DNA of 64,000 nucleotides, from contig NZ_JADPKR010000026.1 in NCBI RefSeq assembly GCF_023074055.1, positions 186,001 to 250,000 on the forward strand, given 5' to 3'. Numbering within the stretch: the stretch's first letter is position 1; each line of letters begins with the position of its first letter. Shown here piece by piece: positions 33,167-40,392 of this stretch. The stretch comes from Bradyrhizobium sp. 141 (lineage in GTDB: Bacteria; Pseudomonadota; Alphaproteobacteria; Rhizobiales; Xanthobacteraceae). The translations under genes were made by a program, and so were the position numbers. The notes under the pieces are model-generated. The model was not told where the DNA came from. It ran no database searches and was given only the letters and a program-made list of their open reading frames with translations.

Positions 33167-33448
33167 CTACCAGCGATAGCCGCCGGTCAGCGTGCCGTTG
33201 TTGTTGCCATCAGGGCCGACATCGCCCTGAGTCGAGCTCGGGGTCGGATGGTTGCTGCCGTTGATTGCGCCATAGGGCCCGGCGACATCAGGATAGTACG
33301 CCCGCGGCTGAACCGGCTCGTAAGGGGACGCGGTGCGGTCCCAACCTGCGCGCGGGCCGTTCCAGTCGTAGCCCTGCGCCGAGGCAGCCGCAGTGCCGGC
33401 GACGAGTGATGCCGTGATCAGGCACAGGAGTTTTGACTTGTTCTGCAT
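33167..33448 (-). CDS. Small secreted protein, Gly/Asn/Pro-rich
   Basis: 93 aa from ATG 33448 (an earlier in-frame codon at 33538 lacks a ribosome site; GGAGCA precedes 33448). Signal peptide (K-L-L-C-L-I-T-A-S-L-V-A-G-T-A-A-A-S-A). The mature 65 residues are Gly/Asn/Pro/Tyr-rich and end N-N-N-G-T-L-T-G-G-Y-R-W. No family recognised. It converges on the curlin-like operon across a strong hairpin. The rest of the upstream 280 bp (33449-33731) contains divergent promoters but no gene that I can see. Confidence 0.68.
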   Translation of the reverse strand: MQNKSKLLCLITASLVAGTAAASAQGYDWNGPRAGWDRTASPYEPVQPRAYYPDVAGPYGAINGSNHPTPSSTQGDVGPDGNNNGTLTGGYRW

Positions 33449-33731
33449 TCGAGATGCTCCTTGCTTGTGTCGGGAGCCAACGGTTGCAGTGCGGGAGCGT
33501 TCCGAAGCTGTTGGCCGCCCGCGATCAACTCCGATCAACTGGTTATGAGGCGCGTTTTTCGGAACGAAGTGCCTGTCAGCCGCGAATTACGGTCGACTTG
33601 CCGCAGCGGTTCCGCGGTTAATCCCGTGTCTTAACCAATAATTAATTATACGTTTGCGGGTGGGCGACGGCCCGGCCTAGCGTAGCTGCGGGGAGCCGCA
33701 ATCGCTTAAGCCAAACGAGTTGGTGCGTATC

Positions 33732-34178
33732 ATGACGTATAGAATGCATGGGGCCTTGCTCGCCTCGCTCAGCGCAGCCGCGCTGCTCCTTCCCGCCAAT
33801 GACAGTTTTGCCAGACCCGGCGGCGCCGCGCCGCATGGGGTGACGGCTGCGCCGTCCGGCGCAATGGCGCGTGCGCCGATCGGGCCGGGAGGTCGGTTCC
33901 ATCGGCGAAATAATCCCTGGGTCTATTGGCCCGGGGGCGGCGGATTCTTCTACGACGGCGCCGGCTACAGCCAGCCCTTCGTCGATGCCGGGCAGCCGGT
34001 CTCCACCGATGTGCGCTACACCTACACCTATGACGTTCCCTGGGACTGGACGCATCGCTTCCCGCCGAACGTCGTGCCGTCCGACCGGCCCTATGTGCCG
34101 AGCTGCCCGACGGAGCAGGTGACGGTGCCCGGCCGCGGCGGCAGCGAGCACACCGTCAACATCATGCGCTGCTACTGA
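33732..34178 (+). CDS. Secreted hypothetical protein
   Basis: 148 aa from ATG 33732; a TTG four codons earlier is possible. Signal peptide (H-G-A-L-L-A-S-L-S-A-A-A-L-L-L-P, cleavage near S-F-A). The mature part is Pro/Gly/Tyr-rich with N-P-W-V-Y-W-P-G-G-G-G and Y-T-Y-T-Y-D-V-P-W-D-W. Two cysteines lie in the last third (P-S-C-P-T-E-Q, M-R-C-Y) and could pair. Common as a type in rhizobial periplasm, function unknown. A palindromic repeat follows the stop. Confidence 0.7.
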   Translation: MTYRMHGALLASLSAAALLLPANDSFARPGGAAPHGVTAAPSGAMARAPIGPGGRFHRRNNPWVYWPGGGGFFYDGAGYSQPFVDAGQPVSTDVRYTYTYDVPWDWTHRFPPNVVPSDRPYVPSCPTEQVTVPGRGGSEHTVNIMRCY

Positions 34179-34186
34179 GCGCTTTT

Positions 34187-34235
34187 GAGCATGATCTTTT
34201 CGGAAAACCGCTTCACACTTTTCCGGATCATGCTC
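34187..34235. repeat. Interspersed palindrome, GAGCATGATC type (copy 1)
   Basis: GAGCATGATC (34187-34196) and GATCATGCTC (34226-34235) are perfect inverted repeats. An inner pair CGGAAAA / TTTTCCG extends the hairpin. The right end is adjacent to the stop codon of the convergent acetyltransferase gene. The same outer arms are found at 48981-49029, also between convergent genes, so it probably acts as a transcript end. Confidence 0.85.
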
Positions 34236-35077
34236 TAGCCCAGCTCAAAGCTGGTCACGCCGAAGACGCGCTCGATGCGCAGCGGCGCGATCAGCCCCGT
34301 GTACATCCGCGCGGTCTCGAACACCGGCTTGAGCCCGAGCGCCTCCGCGAGCGCGATCGCCTCGGGATTGACGGCGGGGACGTCGAGGAAGACTTCGCCG
34401 ATACCGGCACTCGCAAGCAGGGCCTGGACGATCGCCTCCGCCGCCGCGCGGTCGTCGGCGACGAGCGGGCCGATCTTGTGGCCGGTCCGGCACGGCCGGA
34501 TCACGCCCCACGCGGCGAGCTTGCCGTCGCGCACCAGCGCTCGGCCGACATGGCCCGACGTGTTGATCCAGGCGCGCAGGAAGGCGCTGCGCCGCGCCGG
34601 GAAGACGGTGGCGTCGTCGGCTTCCACAAGCGCAAACGGGATCGTGTCGAGCGCAACGACATCGGCGGGCGGCCTCAAGGGTGCGGCGACGATGCCGCCA
34701 TAGCGGATATTGGCGTAAGCGAGCTGGAAACCGGATTTCCTGTAATTGTCCTGCTGCGCCACGACGCCGTCGAGCCCGATCACGCGCGAGCCCGCATGCG
34801 CGATCGCCGCGTCCCAGATGCGCAGGCCGTGGCCAGAGCCGCGCAAGTCTGCGCGCACGATATAGAAGCCGAGGAAGGCGAAGCGGTCGTCGTAATTGAC
34901 GCAGGAGATGGTTGCGGCCGGCTCGCCATCGATCTCGCCGACGAAGAAGCCTTGCGCGTCGGCGACCGCGAAGCAGCCAGCATCGGAGAGGCCCGGATTC
35001 CAGCCCTCGGCCGCGGCCCAGTCGATGGCGAGAAAGATCTCCTCGGGGCGCAAATTGCGGATCTGCAAATCACTCAT
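34235..35077 (-). CDS. GNAT-family N-acetyltransferase with C-terminal second domain
   Basis: 280 aa. The N-terminal half is a GNAT fold: I-R-N-L-R-P-E-E start, F-A-F-L-G-F-Y-I-V strand 4, then R-A-D-L-R-G-S-G-H-G-L-R-I-W (acetyl-CoA pyrophosphate loop). The C-terminal half (about 140-280) resembles the DUF5645-type acetyltransferase-like domain that often follows (A-W-G-V-I-R-P-C-R-T-G-H-K-I-G-P-L). Acetylates an unidentified amine. It converges on the secreted hypothetical gene across the GAGCATGATC palindrome. Confidence 0.85.
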   Translation of the reverse strand: MSDLQIRNLRPEEIFLAIDWAAAEGWNPGLSDAGCFAVADAQGFFVGEIDGEPAATISCVNYDDRFAFLGFYIVRADLRGSGHGLRIWDAAIAHAGSRVIGLDGVVAQQDNYRKSGFQLAYANIRYGGIVAAPLRPPADVVALDTIPFALVEADDATVFPARRSAFLRAWINTSGHVGRALVRDGKLAAWGVIRPCRTGHKIGPLVADDRAAAEAIVQALLASAGIGEVFLDVPAVNPEAIALAEALGLKPVFETARMYTGLIAPLRIERVFGVTSFELG

Positions 35078-35194
35078 CTCGCATTGCTCATGAGGTGCGT
35101 CCTTCGACCATGGACCTGCCGACGGATCTGGCTGTAGAAGGCCTCATGATAGGCCGAGCCTGTGGCTCGCCTCAACTCAAAGGGATGATCGGCC

Positions 35195-35899
35195 ATGGCA
35201 GCAGAGAAGGTTGCGCTCGTTACCGCCGGCGGCAGCGGCATGGGGGCAGGGGCTGCGCGACGGCTGGCGGCGGACGGGTTTCGCGTCGCGATCCTGTCGT
35301 CGTCCGGCAAGGGCGAGGCGCTGGCGGCCGAGTTGGGCGGGCTCGGCATCACCGGCTCGAACAAGGAGAACGACGACCTGAAGCGTCTCGTCGACGGCGC
35401 CATGGCGAAGTGGGGACGGATCGACGTGCTCGTCAACAGCGCCGGGCACGGGCCGCGTGCGCCGATCACCGAGATCTCCGACGAGCAGTGGCATACCGGC
35501 CTCGATACGTATCTGCTGAACGTGATCCGTCCGACGCGGCTGGTGACGCCGATCATGCAGGCGCAAAAGGGTGGCGCCATCATCAACATCTCGACCGCCT
35601 GGGCGTTCGAGCCCAGCGCGATGTTCCCGACCTCGGCGGTGTTCCGCGCGGGCCTTGCCGCCTTCACCAAGATCTTCACCGACACCCATGCGGCCGACAA
35701 CATCCGCATGAACAACGTTTTGCCGGGCTGGATCGACAGCCTCCCGCAGCTAGATGCGCGCCGCGACAGCGTGCCGATGAAGCGCTACGGCAAGGTCGAG
35801 GAGATCGCGGCGACGATCTCGTTCCTGGCCTCCGACGGCGCGGCTTACATCACCGGCCAGAACATCCGCGTCGACGGCGGACTGACGCGCTCGGTCTGA
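35195..35899 (+). CDS. SDR-family protein lacking the YxxxK active-site motif
   Basis: 234 aa. The coenzyme fold is intact: T-A-G-G-S-G-M-G-A-G at the N-terminus, V-L-V-N-S-A-G-H in place of NNAG, and I-N-I-S-T-A-W before the active site. Where classical SDRs have Y-x-x-x-K the sequence reads M-F-P-T-S-A-V-F-R-A-G-L, with Phe and Arg in the area and no Tyr-x3-Lys anywhere after the Ser. The C-terminal I-T-G-Q-N-I-R-V-D-G-G is normal. It may be a non-catalytic or altered-mechanism member; the subfamily appears to be conserved in rhizobia from memory. Confidence 0.85.
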   Translation: MAAEKVALVTAGGSGMGAGAARRLAADGFRVAILSSSGKGEALAAELGGLGITGSNKENDDLKRLVDGAMAKWGRIDVLVNSAGHGPRAPITEISDEQWHTGLDTYLLNVIRPTRLVTPIMQAQKGGAIINISTAWAFEPSAMFPTSAVFRAGLAAFTKIFTDTHAADNIRMNNVLPGWIDSLPQLDARRDSVPMKRYGKVEEIAATISFLASDGAAYITGQNIRVDGGLTRSV

Positions 35900-36171
35900 G
35901 GCACCCAGAGCCGAATCGCGCTCTGGCGGCCTTGTCGTGATACGACGCGGGTGCGCGCTGCGCGCCGGTGATGGTGGTTGATGCGTGGCTCTCAGGCCAC
36001 ACCCGTCATCCGTTCGCACGATCTGAGGCGCACACTACGTCACAGTCCTTGCGAACTTCGCCGCAGCCCAAGACGAGCAGCGGCGCACGCCCTATGCCCT
36101 CACTGCGCCGGTTGCCTTTGACCCGCGCGCATTCGAACGCGAGGTCAATCGCGTGGGGCAAGGAGACTGGA

Positions 36172-36996
36172 ATGAACAAGTTTTTGCTGGCGATCGCTTC
36201 GGTTGTCTTGGGGACCGCATCCGTTCAGGCGGCCGACCTCGCGGCGCACTACACCAAGGCGCCGGTGATGGCGCCGGCCTATAACTGGACCGGCTTTTAC
36301 GTCGGCGGCAATGTCGGCGGGCAGTGGGGCAGCGCGAACCCCGCCACCACCACCCTGTTTCCGGTGGCCGCCTATTTCGCGGACTCGAGCGTGACTGCCA
36401 TCGGGTCGGTCGGCGCCCAACACATCAACAGCTCCGGCGTGACCGGCGGCTTCACCGCCGGCTACAACTGGCAGGTCAACAACGCCGTGCTCGGCCTCGA
36501 GGGCGACATCAACTATTTCGGCTTCAAGGGCAGCGCGAGCAGAACGGCATTGTATCCCTGCTGCGCTCCGACCACCTTCACCGTCAATTCGTCGGTCTCG
36601 GCCGATTGGCTCGCCACCATTCGCGGTCGCATCGGCTTTCTCGCGACACCGAGCTGGCTGATCTACGCCACCGGCGGTGCCGCCATCGCCGAGGTGAAGG
36701 GCAACTTCAGCTTCACGGACACCTTTGCAAGCGCGACCGAGTCCGGAACGATCCGCGACACCCGCGTCGGCTGGACAGCAGGCCTCGGCGGTGAATATGC
36801 CGTGGGCAACGGATGGTCGTTGAAGGCCGAATATCTCTACGTCGATCTTGGTCGCAGCAGCATGACCAGCAACAATTTGAATGTCGGTGTGGCGCTGCCG
36901 GCCCAGACCTTCACCCACTCGGTCGATCTGAAGTCGAACATCGTGCGCGTCGGCGTGAACTACAAGTTCGGCGGACCGGTCGTTGCCCGATACTGA
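36172..36996 (+). CDS. Outer-membrane beta-barrel protein (Omp25/RopB-like)
   Basis: 274 aa. AAGGAG precedes ATG 36172. Signal peptide (N-K-F-L-L-A-I-A-S-V-V-L-G-T-A-S-V-Q-A-A) then an eight-stranded porin-like barrel. N-W-T-G-F-Y-V-G-G-N-V-G-G opens the first strand, with further alternating strands (L-A-T-I-R-G-R-I-G-F, W-T-A-G-L-G-G-E-Y, L-K-A-E-Y-L-Y-V-D-L-G). It ends in V-N-Y-K-F-G-G-P-V-V-A-R-Y, the Tyr-terminal pattern of this family. A Cys-Cys pair sits in one loop. A structural OM protein of Rhizobiales, followed by an intrinsic terminator. Confidence 0.93.
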   Translation: MNKFLLAIASVVLGTASVQAADLAAHYTKAPVMAPAYNWTGFYVGGNVGGQWGSANPATTTLFPVAAYFADSSVTAIGSVGAQHINSSGVTGGFTAGYNWQVNNAVLGLEGDINYFGFKGSASRTALYPCCAPTTFTVNSSVSADWLATIRGRIGFLATPSWLIYATGGAAIAEVKGNFSFTDTFASATESGTIRDTRVGWTAGLGGEYAVGNGWSLKAEYLYVDLGRSSMTSNNLNVGVALPAQTFTHSVDLKSNIVRVGVNYKFGGPVVARY

Positions 36997-37023
36997 GCAT
37001 CCGTTCAGACTCTGGCGTGGAAA

Positions 37024-37052
37024 GCCCCGGCTCGGCCGGGGCTTTTCTTTTT
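37024..37052 (+). terminator. Rho-independent terminator of the OMP gene
   Basis: GCCCCGGC (37024-37031), loop TCG, GCCGGGGC (37035-37042), then TTTTCTTTTT. Classic intrinsic terminator; its U-tract overlaps the stop codon of the convergent serine hydrolase gene (37051-37053). Confidence 0.93.
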
Positions 37053-38220
37053 AGCCAGCGTGCGATGCCACCAGATGCGCGAGCGCGGGCAGGATCTTGT
37101 AGCGGGCGATCTCGTGCGGATACTCGCCGCGATTGGCGAGCAGAACGATGGCGATCCGCCGCGCAGGCACGAGCCCAATATAGCCTGAGGCGTTGTTGAG
37201 GCCGCCTGGCTTGTCGACGACGGTGGCGTCCGGAAGATGCACGGTCTCCCAGGCCATGGCCTGTCCGAATTTTTCGTCGACGCGGACGGACTCACGCTGC
37301 GTCATCCGCAGCGCCTCGCGCAAATGCGGATCGATCGCCCGGCCGTCGACGCAGGCCGCTGCGAAAGCGGCAAGATCCCGGGCGGAGGAGAACATCTGGC
37401 CCGTGCCGGGAAAGTCGAAATAGCTCTGCTGGCTGCCGATTGGGCCGACCGCCATGCCCTGGTCGGAATAGCCCTGGACCACGCGCTGCATCCAGGCTTC
37501 GTCCATGACGGCGCGATTGTCTGCACCGCGCTCCGGGATGAAGGTGGCTTCCATGGCGAGGGGCCGGAGGATGCGGTGCTGGATCAGCGCGTGGATCGGC
37601 TTGCCGTAGCAGCGCTCGAGCACGAGCTGAAGCAGCACATAGCCGGCATGGGTGTAGATGCGCTGCCGGCCGGGCGCGATGCCGGGCGCTGGCGCGAAGG
37701 CATTCAGCATGGCGATGAACTGCTCGCGCGTGTACTGCTCGTTCGGCCAGGGCGGATGGTCGGTCGGCAGCAACAGCCCCGAGCTATGCGTGACCAACTG
37801 GCCAACGCTAACGTTGCGGATATAGTTGCCTTCGAGCTCGGGCAGATATTTCGGCAGGGGGTCGTCGAGCCGCAGCTCGCCGCGCAGCACGCCGAGCGCG
37901 ACAAGCGCCGCCTCGAACGGTTTTCTTAAAGAGGCGAGGTTGAACAGCGTGTCCGGCGTCACCGGCCGCTTCGTGACATCGTCGGCAAGACCATAGCTGA
38001 AGAACTCGACATGGCGCCCGGCATAGAGGGCGGCGGCGAGGCCGCCCGCATGGTCCGGCGTCGCGGTCGGCGCCAGCTCGTTCGCGACGATGTCGCGCAT
38101 TTGCGCGATCATGTCAGAATCTGCCGAGGCGCGGCGCGGCCAGGCGAGGGCGAGTGGAACGAGCGCTGCCCGGGAGAGCGCGCGCCGGGTGAGGTGCGAT
38201 GAAGTGACAACGGCTGGCAC
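37051..38220 (-). CDS. Serine hydrolase, class C beta-lactamase/esterase family
   Basis: About 389 aa with an exported N-terminus (T-R-R-A-L-S-R-A-A-L-V-P-L-A-L-A-W). Nucleophile S-x-x-K is S-L-R-K in N-L-A-S-L-R-K-P-F. The second motif is Y-T-H in R-I-Y-T-H-A-G-Y (usually Y-x-N). The third is K-P-G-G in V-D-K-P-G-G-L. So the fold is kept but the Asn of motif 2 and the K-T-G are altered, which suggests an esterase or peptidase rather than a beta-lactamase. The start is uncertain: GTG 38220 gives the signal peptide; TTG 38283 adds 21 residues. Confidence 0.8.
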   Translation of the reverse strand: MPAVVTSSHLTRRALSRAALVPLALAWPRRASADSDMIAQMRDIVANELAPTATPDHAGGLAAALYAGRHVEFFSYGLADDVTKRPVTPDTLFNLASLRKPFEAALVALGVLRGELRLDDPLPKYLPELEGNYIRNVSVGQLVTHSSGLLLPTDHPPWPNEQYTREQFIAMLNAFAPAPGIAPGRQRIYTHAGYVLLQLVLERCYGKPIHALIQHRILRPLAMEATFIPERGADNRAVMDEAWMQRVVQGYSDQGMAVGPIGSQQSYFDFPGTGQMFSSARDLAAFAAACVDGRAIDPHLREALRMTQRESVRVDEKFGQAMAWETVHLPDATVVDKPGGLNNASGYIGLVPARRIAIVLLANRGEYPHEIARYKILPALAHLVASHAG

Positions 38221-38345
38221 GGCTTTGACGCATGTGTGATGCGCCCCCGGGGCCTTCTTAGCGTGAAGAGGCGGACGTCCCAATTCACGATTGCGCGTTG
38301 TCGGTTCCGCCTTGCGGGGCTCGCGACAAAATAACTTAGCCCTTC

Positions 38346-38391
38346 AGCTAACAATCATTGACGCCGGATAATGGCGGCTCTATAGTTAGCT
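38346..38391. promoter_or_regulatory. Inverted repeat upstream of the ArsR gene
   Basis: AGCTAAC (38346-38352) and GTTAGCT (38385-38391) are perfect 7-bp inverted arms 32 bp apart, ending two bases before the ATG of the ArsR-family gene; GGCTAAC follows at 38396. This is a possible autoregulatory operator pair. Position, not similarity to a known ArsR site, is the argument. Confidence 0.4.
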
Positions 38392-38393
38392 TC

Positions 38394-38783
38394 ATGGCTA
38401 ACCAATTATCCCCCCTCGACCAGGTCTTCTCGGCGCTCGCCGATCCCACGCGGCGGGCGATCGTGATGCGGCTCTGCGCGGGGGAGGCGTCGGTCGGCGA
38501 GCTCGCCGATCCCTTCGACATGGCGCTGCCGAGCTTCATGAAGCACATCCATGTGCTGGAGACGAGCGGGCTCGTTCTGTCGGAGAAATCCGGCCGCGTG
38601 CGCACTTGCCGCCTCAGCCCGGATGCGCTCCTCGGTGCGGAGGACTGGTTCCAGCGGCAGCGCGCGATCTGGGAGGCGCGGCTCGACCGGTTCGAAGCCT
38701 ACGTGACGAAGCTCAAGAAAGAGAAGGAGAGGGCGGCCGCCAAGCGGCCGTCCCGCACAACAAAGAAGAAAGGTTCTGAGTGA
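38394..38783 (+). CDS. ArsR-family transcriptional regulator (SmtB-like wHTH)
   Basis: 129 aa from ATG 38394; an in-frame ATG at 38358 would place the inverted repeat within the coding sequence. Winged helix: F-S-A-L-A-D-P-T-R-R-A-I-V-M-R-L, recognition helix A-L-P-S-F-M-K-H-I-H-V-L, wing S-E-K-S-G-R-V-R-T. No ELCVCDL metal motif, so it is of the non-metal YceH/SdpR-like type found with AHSA1 genes. The C-terminus is Lys-rich. Overlaps the next ATG by 1 base (TGATG). Confidence 0.9.
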   Translation: MANQLSPLDQVFSALADPTRRAIVMRLCAGEASVGELADPFDMALPSFMKHIHVLETSGLVLSEKSGRVRTCRLSPDALLGAEDWFQRQRAIWEARLDRFEAYVTKLKKEKERAAAKRPSRTTKKKGSE

Positions 38784-39274
38784 TGACGAATTCTGCCAAT
38801 CCCGCTCTGTCGCAATGGTCGCTCGAGCGCGAGATCGTGATGTCGCGCGTGATCGACGCGCCGCGCGATCTGGTGTTCGAGGCGTGGTCCGACCCGAAAC
38901 ATCTGCCGCAATGGTTCGGGCCGAAGGGGTTCAAGGTCGAGACCTTCGAGATCGACGTGCGGGTCGGTGGCGTCTGGCGCTTCAACATGATCGGCCCCGA
39001 CGGCACCGTCTATCCAAACCGCATGCGCTTCCGCCGCATCGAGCGGCCGTCCCTGATGGAGATGGATCACGGTCTTGACCAGGACGAGGACCCCGGCATG
39101 TTCCGCTTCACCGTCACCTTTGCCGAGCAGAGCAATGGCAAGACCGTGCTGATGATGCGCCAGCTGGCCTCGAGCGCCGAGCAGCGTGACGGCATGATCG
39201 GTTTCGGTGCAGTCGAATACGGCTACCAGACGCTGGACAAGCTTGCAGCCTATGTGGCGGGCATGAAGGGGTGA
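38783..39274 (+). CDS. SRPBCC (AHSA1/START-like) protein
   Basis: 163 aa. Starts at ATG 38783 within the ArsR stop. The helix-grip fold is recognised from R-V-I-D-A-P-R-D-L-V-F-E-A-W-S-D-P-K-H-L-P-Q-W-F-G-P, G-G-V-W-R-F and the C-terminal Y-Q-T-L-D-K-L-A-A-Y helix. These small proteins bind hydrophobic ligands in a central cavity and are almost always encoded directly after an ArsR-type repressor; the ligand is unknown. The ArsR protein probably controls this two-gene unit. Confidence 0.9.
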   Translation: MTNSANPALSQWSLEREIVMSRVIDAPRDLVFEAWSDPKHLPQWFGPKGFKVETFEIDVRVGGVWRFNMIGPDGTVYPNRMRFRRIERPSLMEMDHGLDQDEDPGMFRFTVTFAEQSNGKTVLMMRQLASSAEQRDGMIGFGAVEYGYQTLDKLAAYVAGMKG

Positions 39275-39283
39275 GGACAGATG

Positions 39284-39312
39284 CGGTCCCGGCTGAGGAC
39301 AAGCCGGGACCG
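39284..39312. terminator. Hairpin between convergent genes
   Basis: CGGTCCCGGCT (39284-39294) and AGCCGGGACCG (39302-39312), 11 bp perfect, follow the AHSA1 gene and face the Gly/Ala-rich gene. No U-tract. Confidence 0.6.
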
Positions 39313-39364
39313 TTCATGCGCGCACCGTCAAAGTTCGGTTGCCGAAGCGCGATCGACGGCGCAA

Positions 39365-39697
39365 TTAGCGCCGTGGTGTAGTGCCGTTGGACCGTGGAGT
39401 GGTCTCGTTGCGCATGCCTGGAGCGCTGGAAGCGCCTTGTCCACCGCGTTCCGTATGGGTGATTCCGCCACTGCCGGAGCCGGAGCCATCTCCGGCGCTT
39501 CCTGAGCCAGCACCGCTACCGCCTGCACCGGCGCCTGCGCCTGCGCCCGCTCCTGCACCTCCCGCACCGCCGCCGGCGCCACCAGCACCGCCAGCGCCAC
39601 CGCCCGCACCGCCACCGGCGCCTTGTGCGATCGCTGCGCCGACCGAAGCACCGGCCAGCATCGCGGCTGTGAAGATCGTCAGAATTGTCTTACGCAT
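39365..39697 (-). CDS. Small secreted Gly/Ala/Ser-rich low-complexity protein
   Basis: 110 aa. Signal peptide (T-I-L-T-I-F-T-A-A-M-L-A-G-A-S-V-G-A-A-I-A-Q-G) then about 55 residues of Gly-Gly-Ala and Ala-Gly repeats with a G-S-G-S-G-S-G tract. It ends in T-H-T-E-R-G-G-Q-G-A-S-S and an Asn/Thr/Arg tail. Low-complexity tract DNA is GC-skewed and likely to vary in length between isolates. Function unknown, presumably envelope or matrix. The 400-bp upstream region has no convincing gene. Confidence 0.65.
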   Translation of the reverse strand: MRKTILTIFTAAMLAGASVGAAIAQGAGGGAGGGAGGAGGAGGGAGGAGAGAGAGAGAGGSGAGSGSAGDGSGSGSGGITHTERGGQGASSAPGMRNETTPRSNGTTPRR

Positions 39698-40095
39698 GTT
39701 GTTTCTCCTCGATGTTCATGTCGGACCAATCACGCCCGCCGCCAACCGTTCCTGCACGCGTTGATGTGGAGGGGCTGTGTCGGCGAAGGTGCTTGGCGGC
39801 GCTATCGCAGGTTAGTTTCGGGTCCCAAGTCCGGAACATCGTTCGGGATTAATGCCGGAGGCCAAGGCACCGCTGGAGACATCGTTGAAGGAAGAGCAAC
39901 GCATGGCCGCCTGAATCGATTGCAATGTCGGGAAGGTGACGATGGAATCTGTCGCAGCAGCGCCAGGCGGCGTAATTATTCGCCTGCTTCGCCAGGATCG
40001 AACCATCGGCGCGCCAGCCGGTGGTGTTTCAGGCCTTCAGCCCCGGCCGTGCCCCGCCCGGTAGGAACGATCGTCGTGCTCCGGCTTTGCCAGTG
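39698..40095. other. Intergenic region with no firm gene
   Basis: 398 bp between the divergent Gly/Ala-rich protein and the 88-aa protein. A 40-codon ORF at 39942-40064 (GGGAAGGTG before its ATG) is the only candidate and has no recognisable sequence. No hairpin or tRNA seen. Confidence 0.4.
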
Positions 40096-40362
40096 ATGAC
40101 GCACATTATCTTCAGCGACTATCGCAATCCCGCCGCGGAGCAGGCTTACGAGATCGCCTGGGATTTTCTCGCCCGCACCGGCGCCATCCGCGACGAATTC
40201 CAGGCCTGCGTATTCCTGGCGCAGCGGATTACCATGATGGTCGAGCAGGGAGAGACGAACCGGATCCGCATGGCCAATCGCGCCATCTCGCTATATCAGC
40301 GCTACGTCGCGGAGAGCGACGACGTCATCCGCAGCGGCGGCCGTCGTGCGGAAGGGCGTTGA
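40096..40362 (+). CDS. Small conserved hypothetical protein
   Basis: 88 aa, start at ATG 40096 (MTHIIFSDYRNP...). Predicted helical: A-A-E-Q-A-Y-E-I-A-W-D-F-L-A-R-T-G, then F-Q-A-C-V-F-L-A-Q-R-I-T-M-M-V-E-Q-G and R-M-A-N-R-A-I-S-L-Y-Q-R-Y-V-A. No family recognised; small helical cytoplasmic proteins of this kind are common in Bradyrhizobium. It converges on the substrate-binding protein gene. Confidence 0.65.
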   Translation: MTHIIFSDYRNPAAEQAYEIAWDFLARTGAIRDEFQACVFLAQRITMMVEQGETNRIRMANRAISLYQRYVAESDDVIRSGGRRAEGR

Positions 40363-40392
40363 GCGCGGCACGCGAACCAGCCTCGCGCCGCC

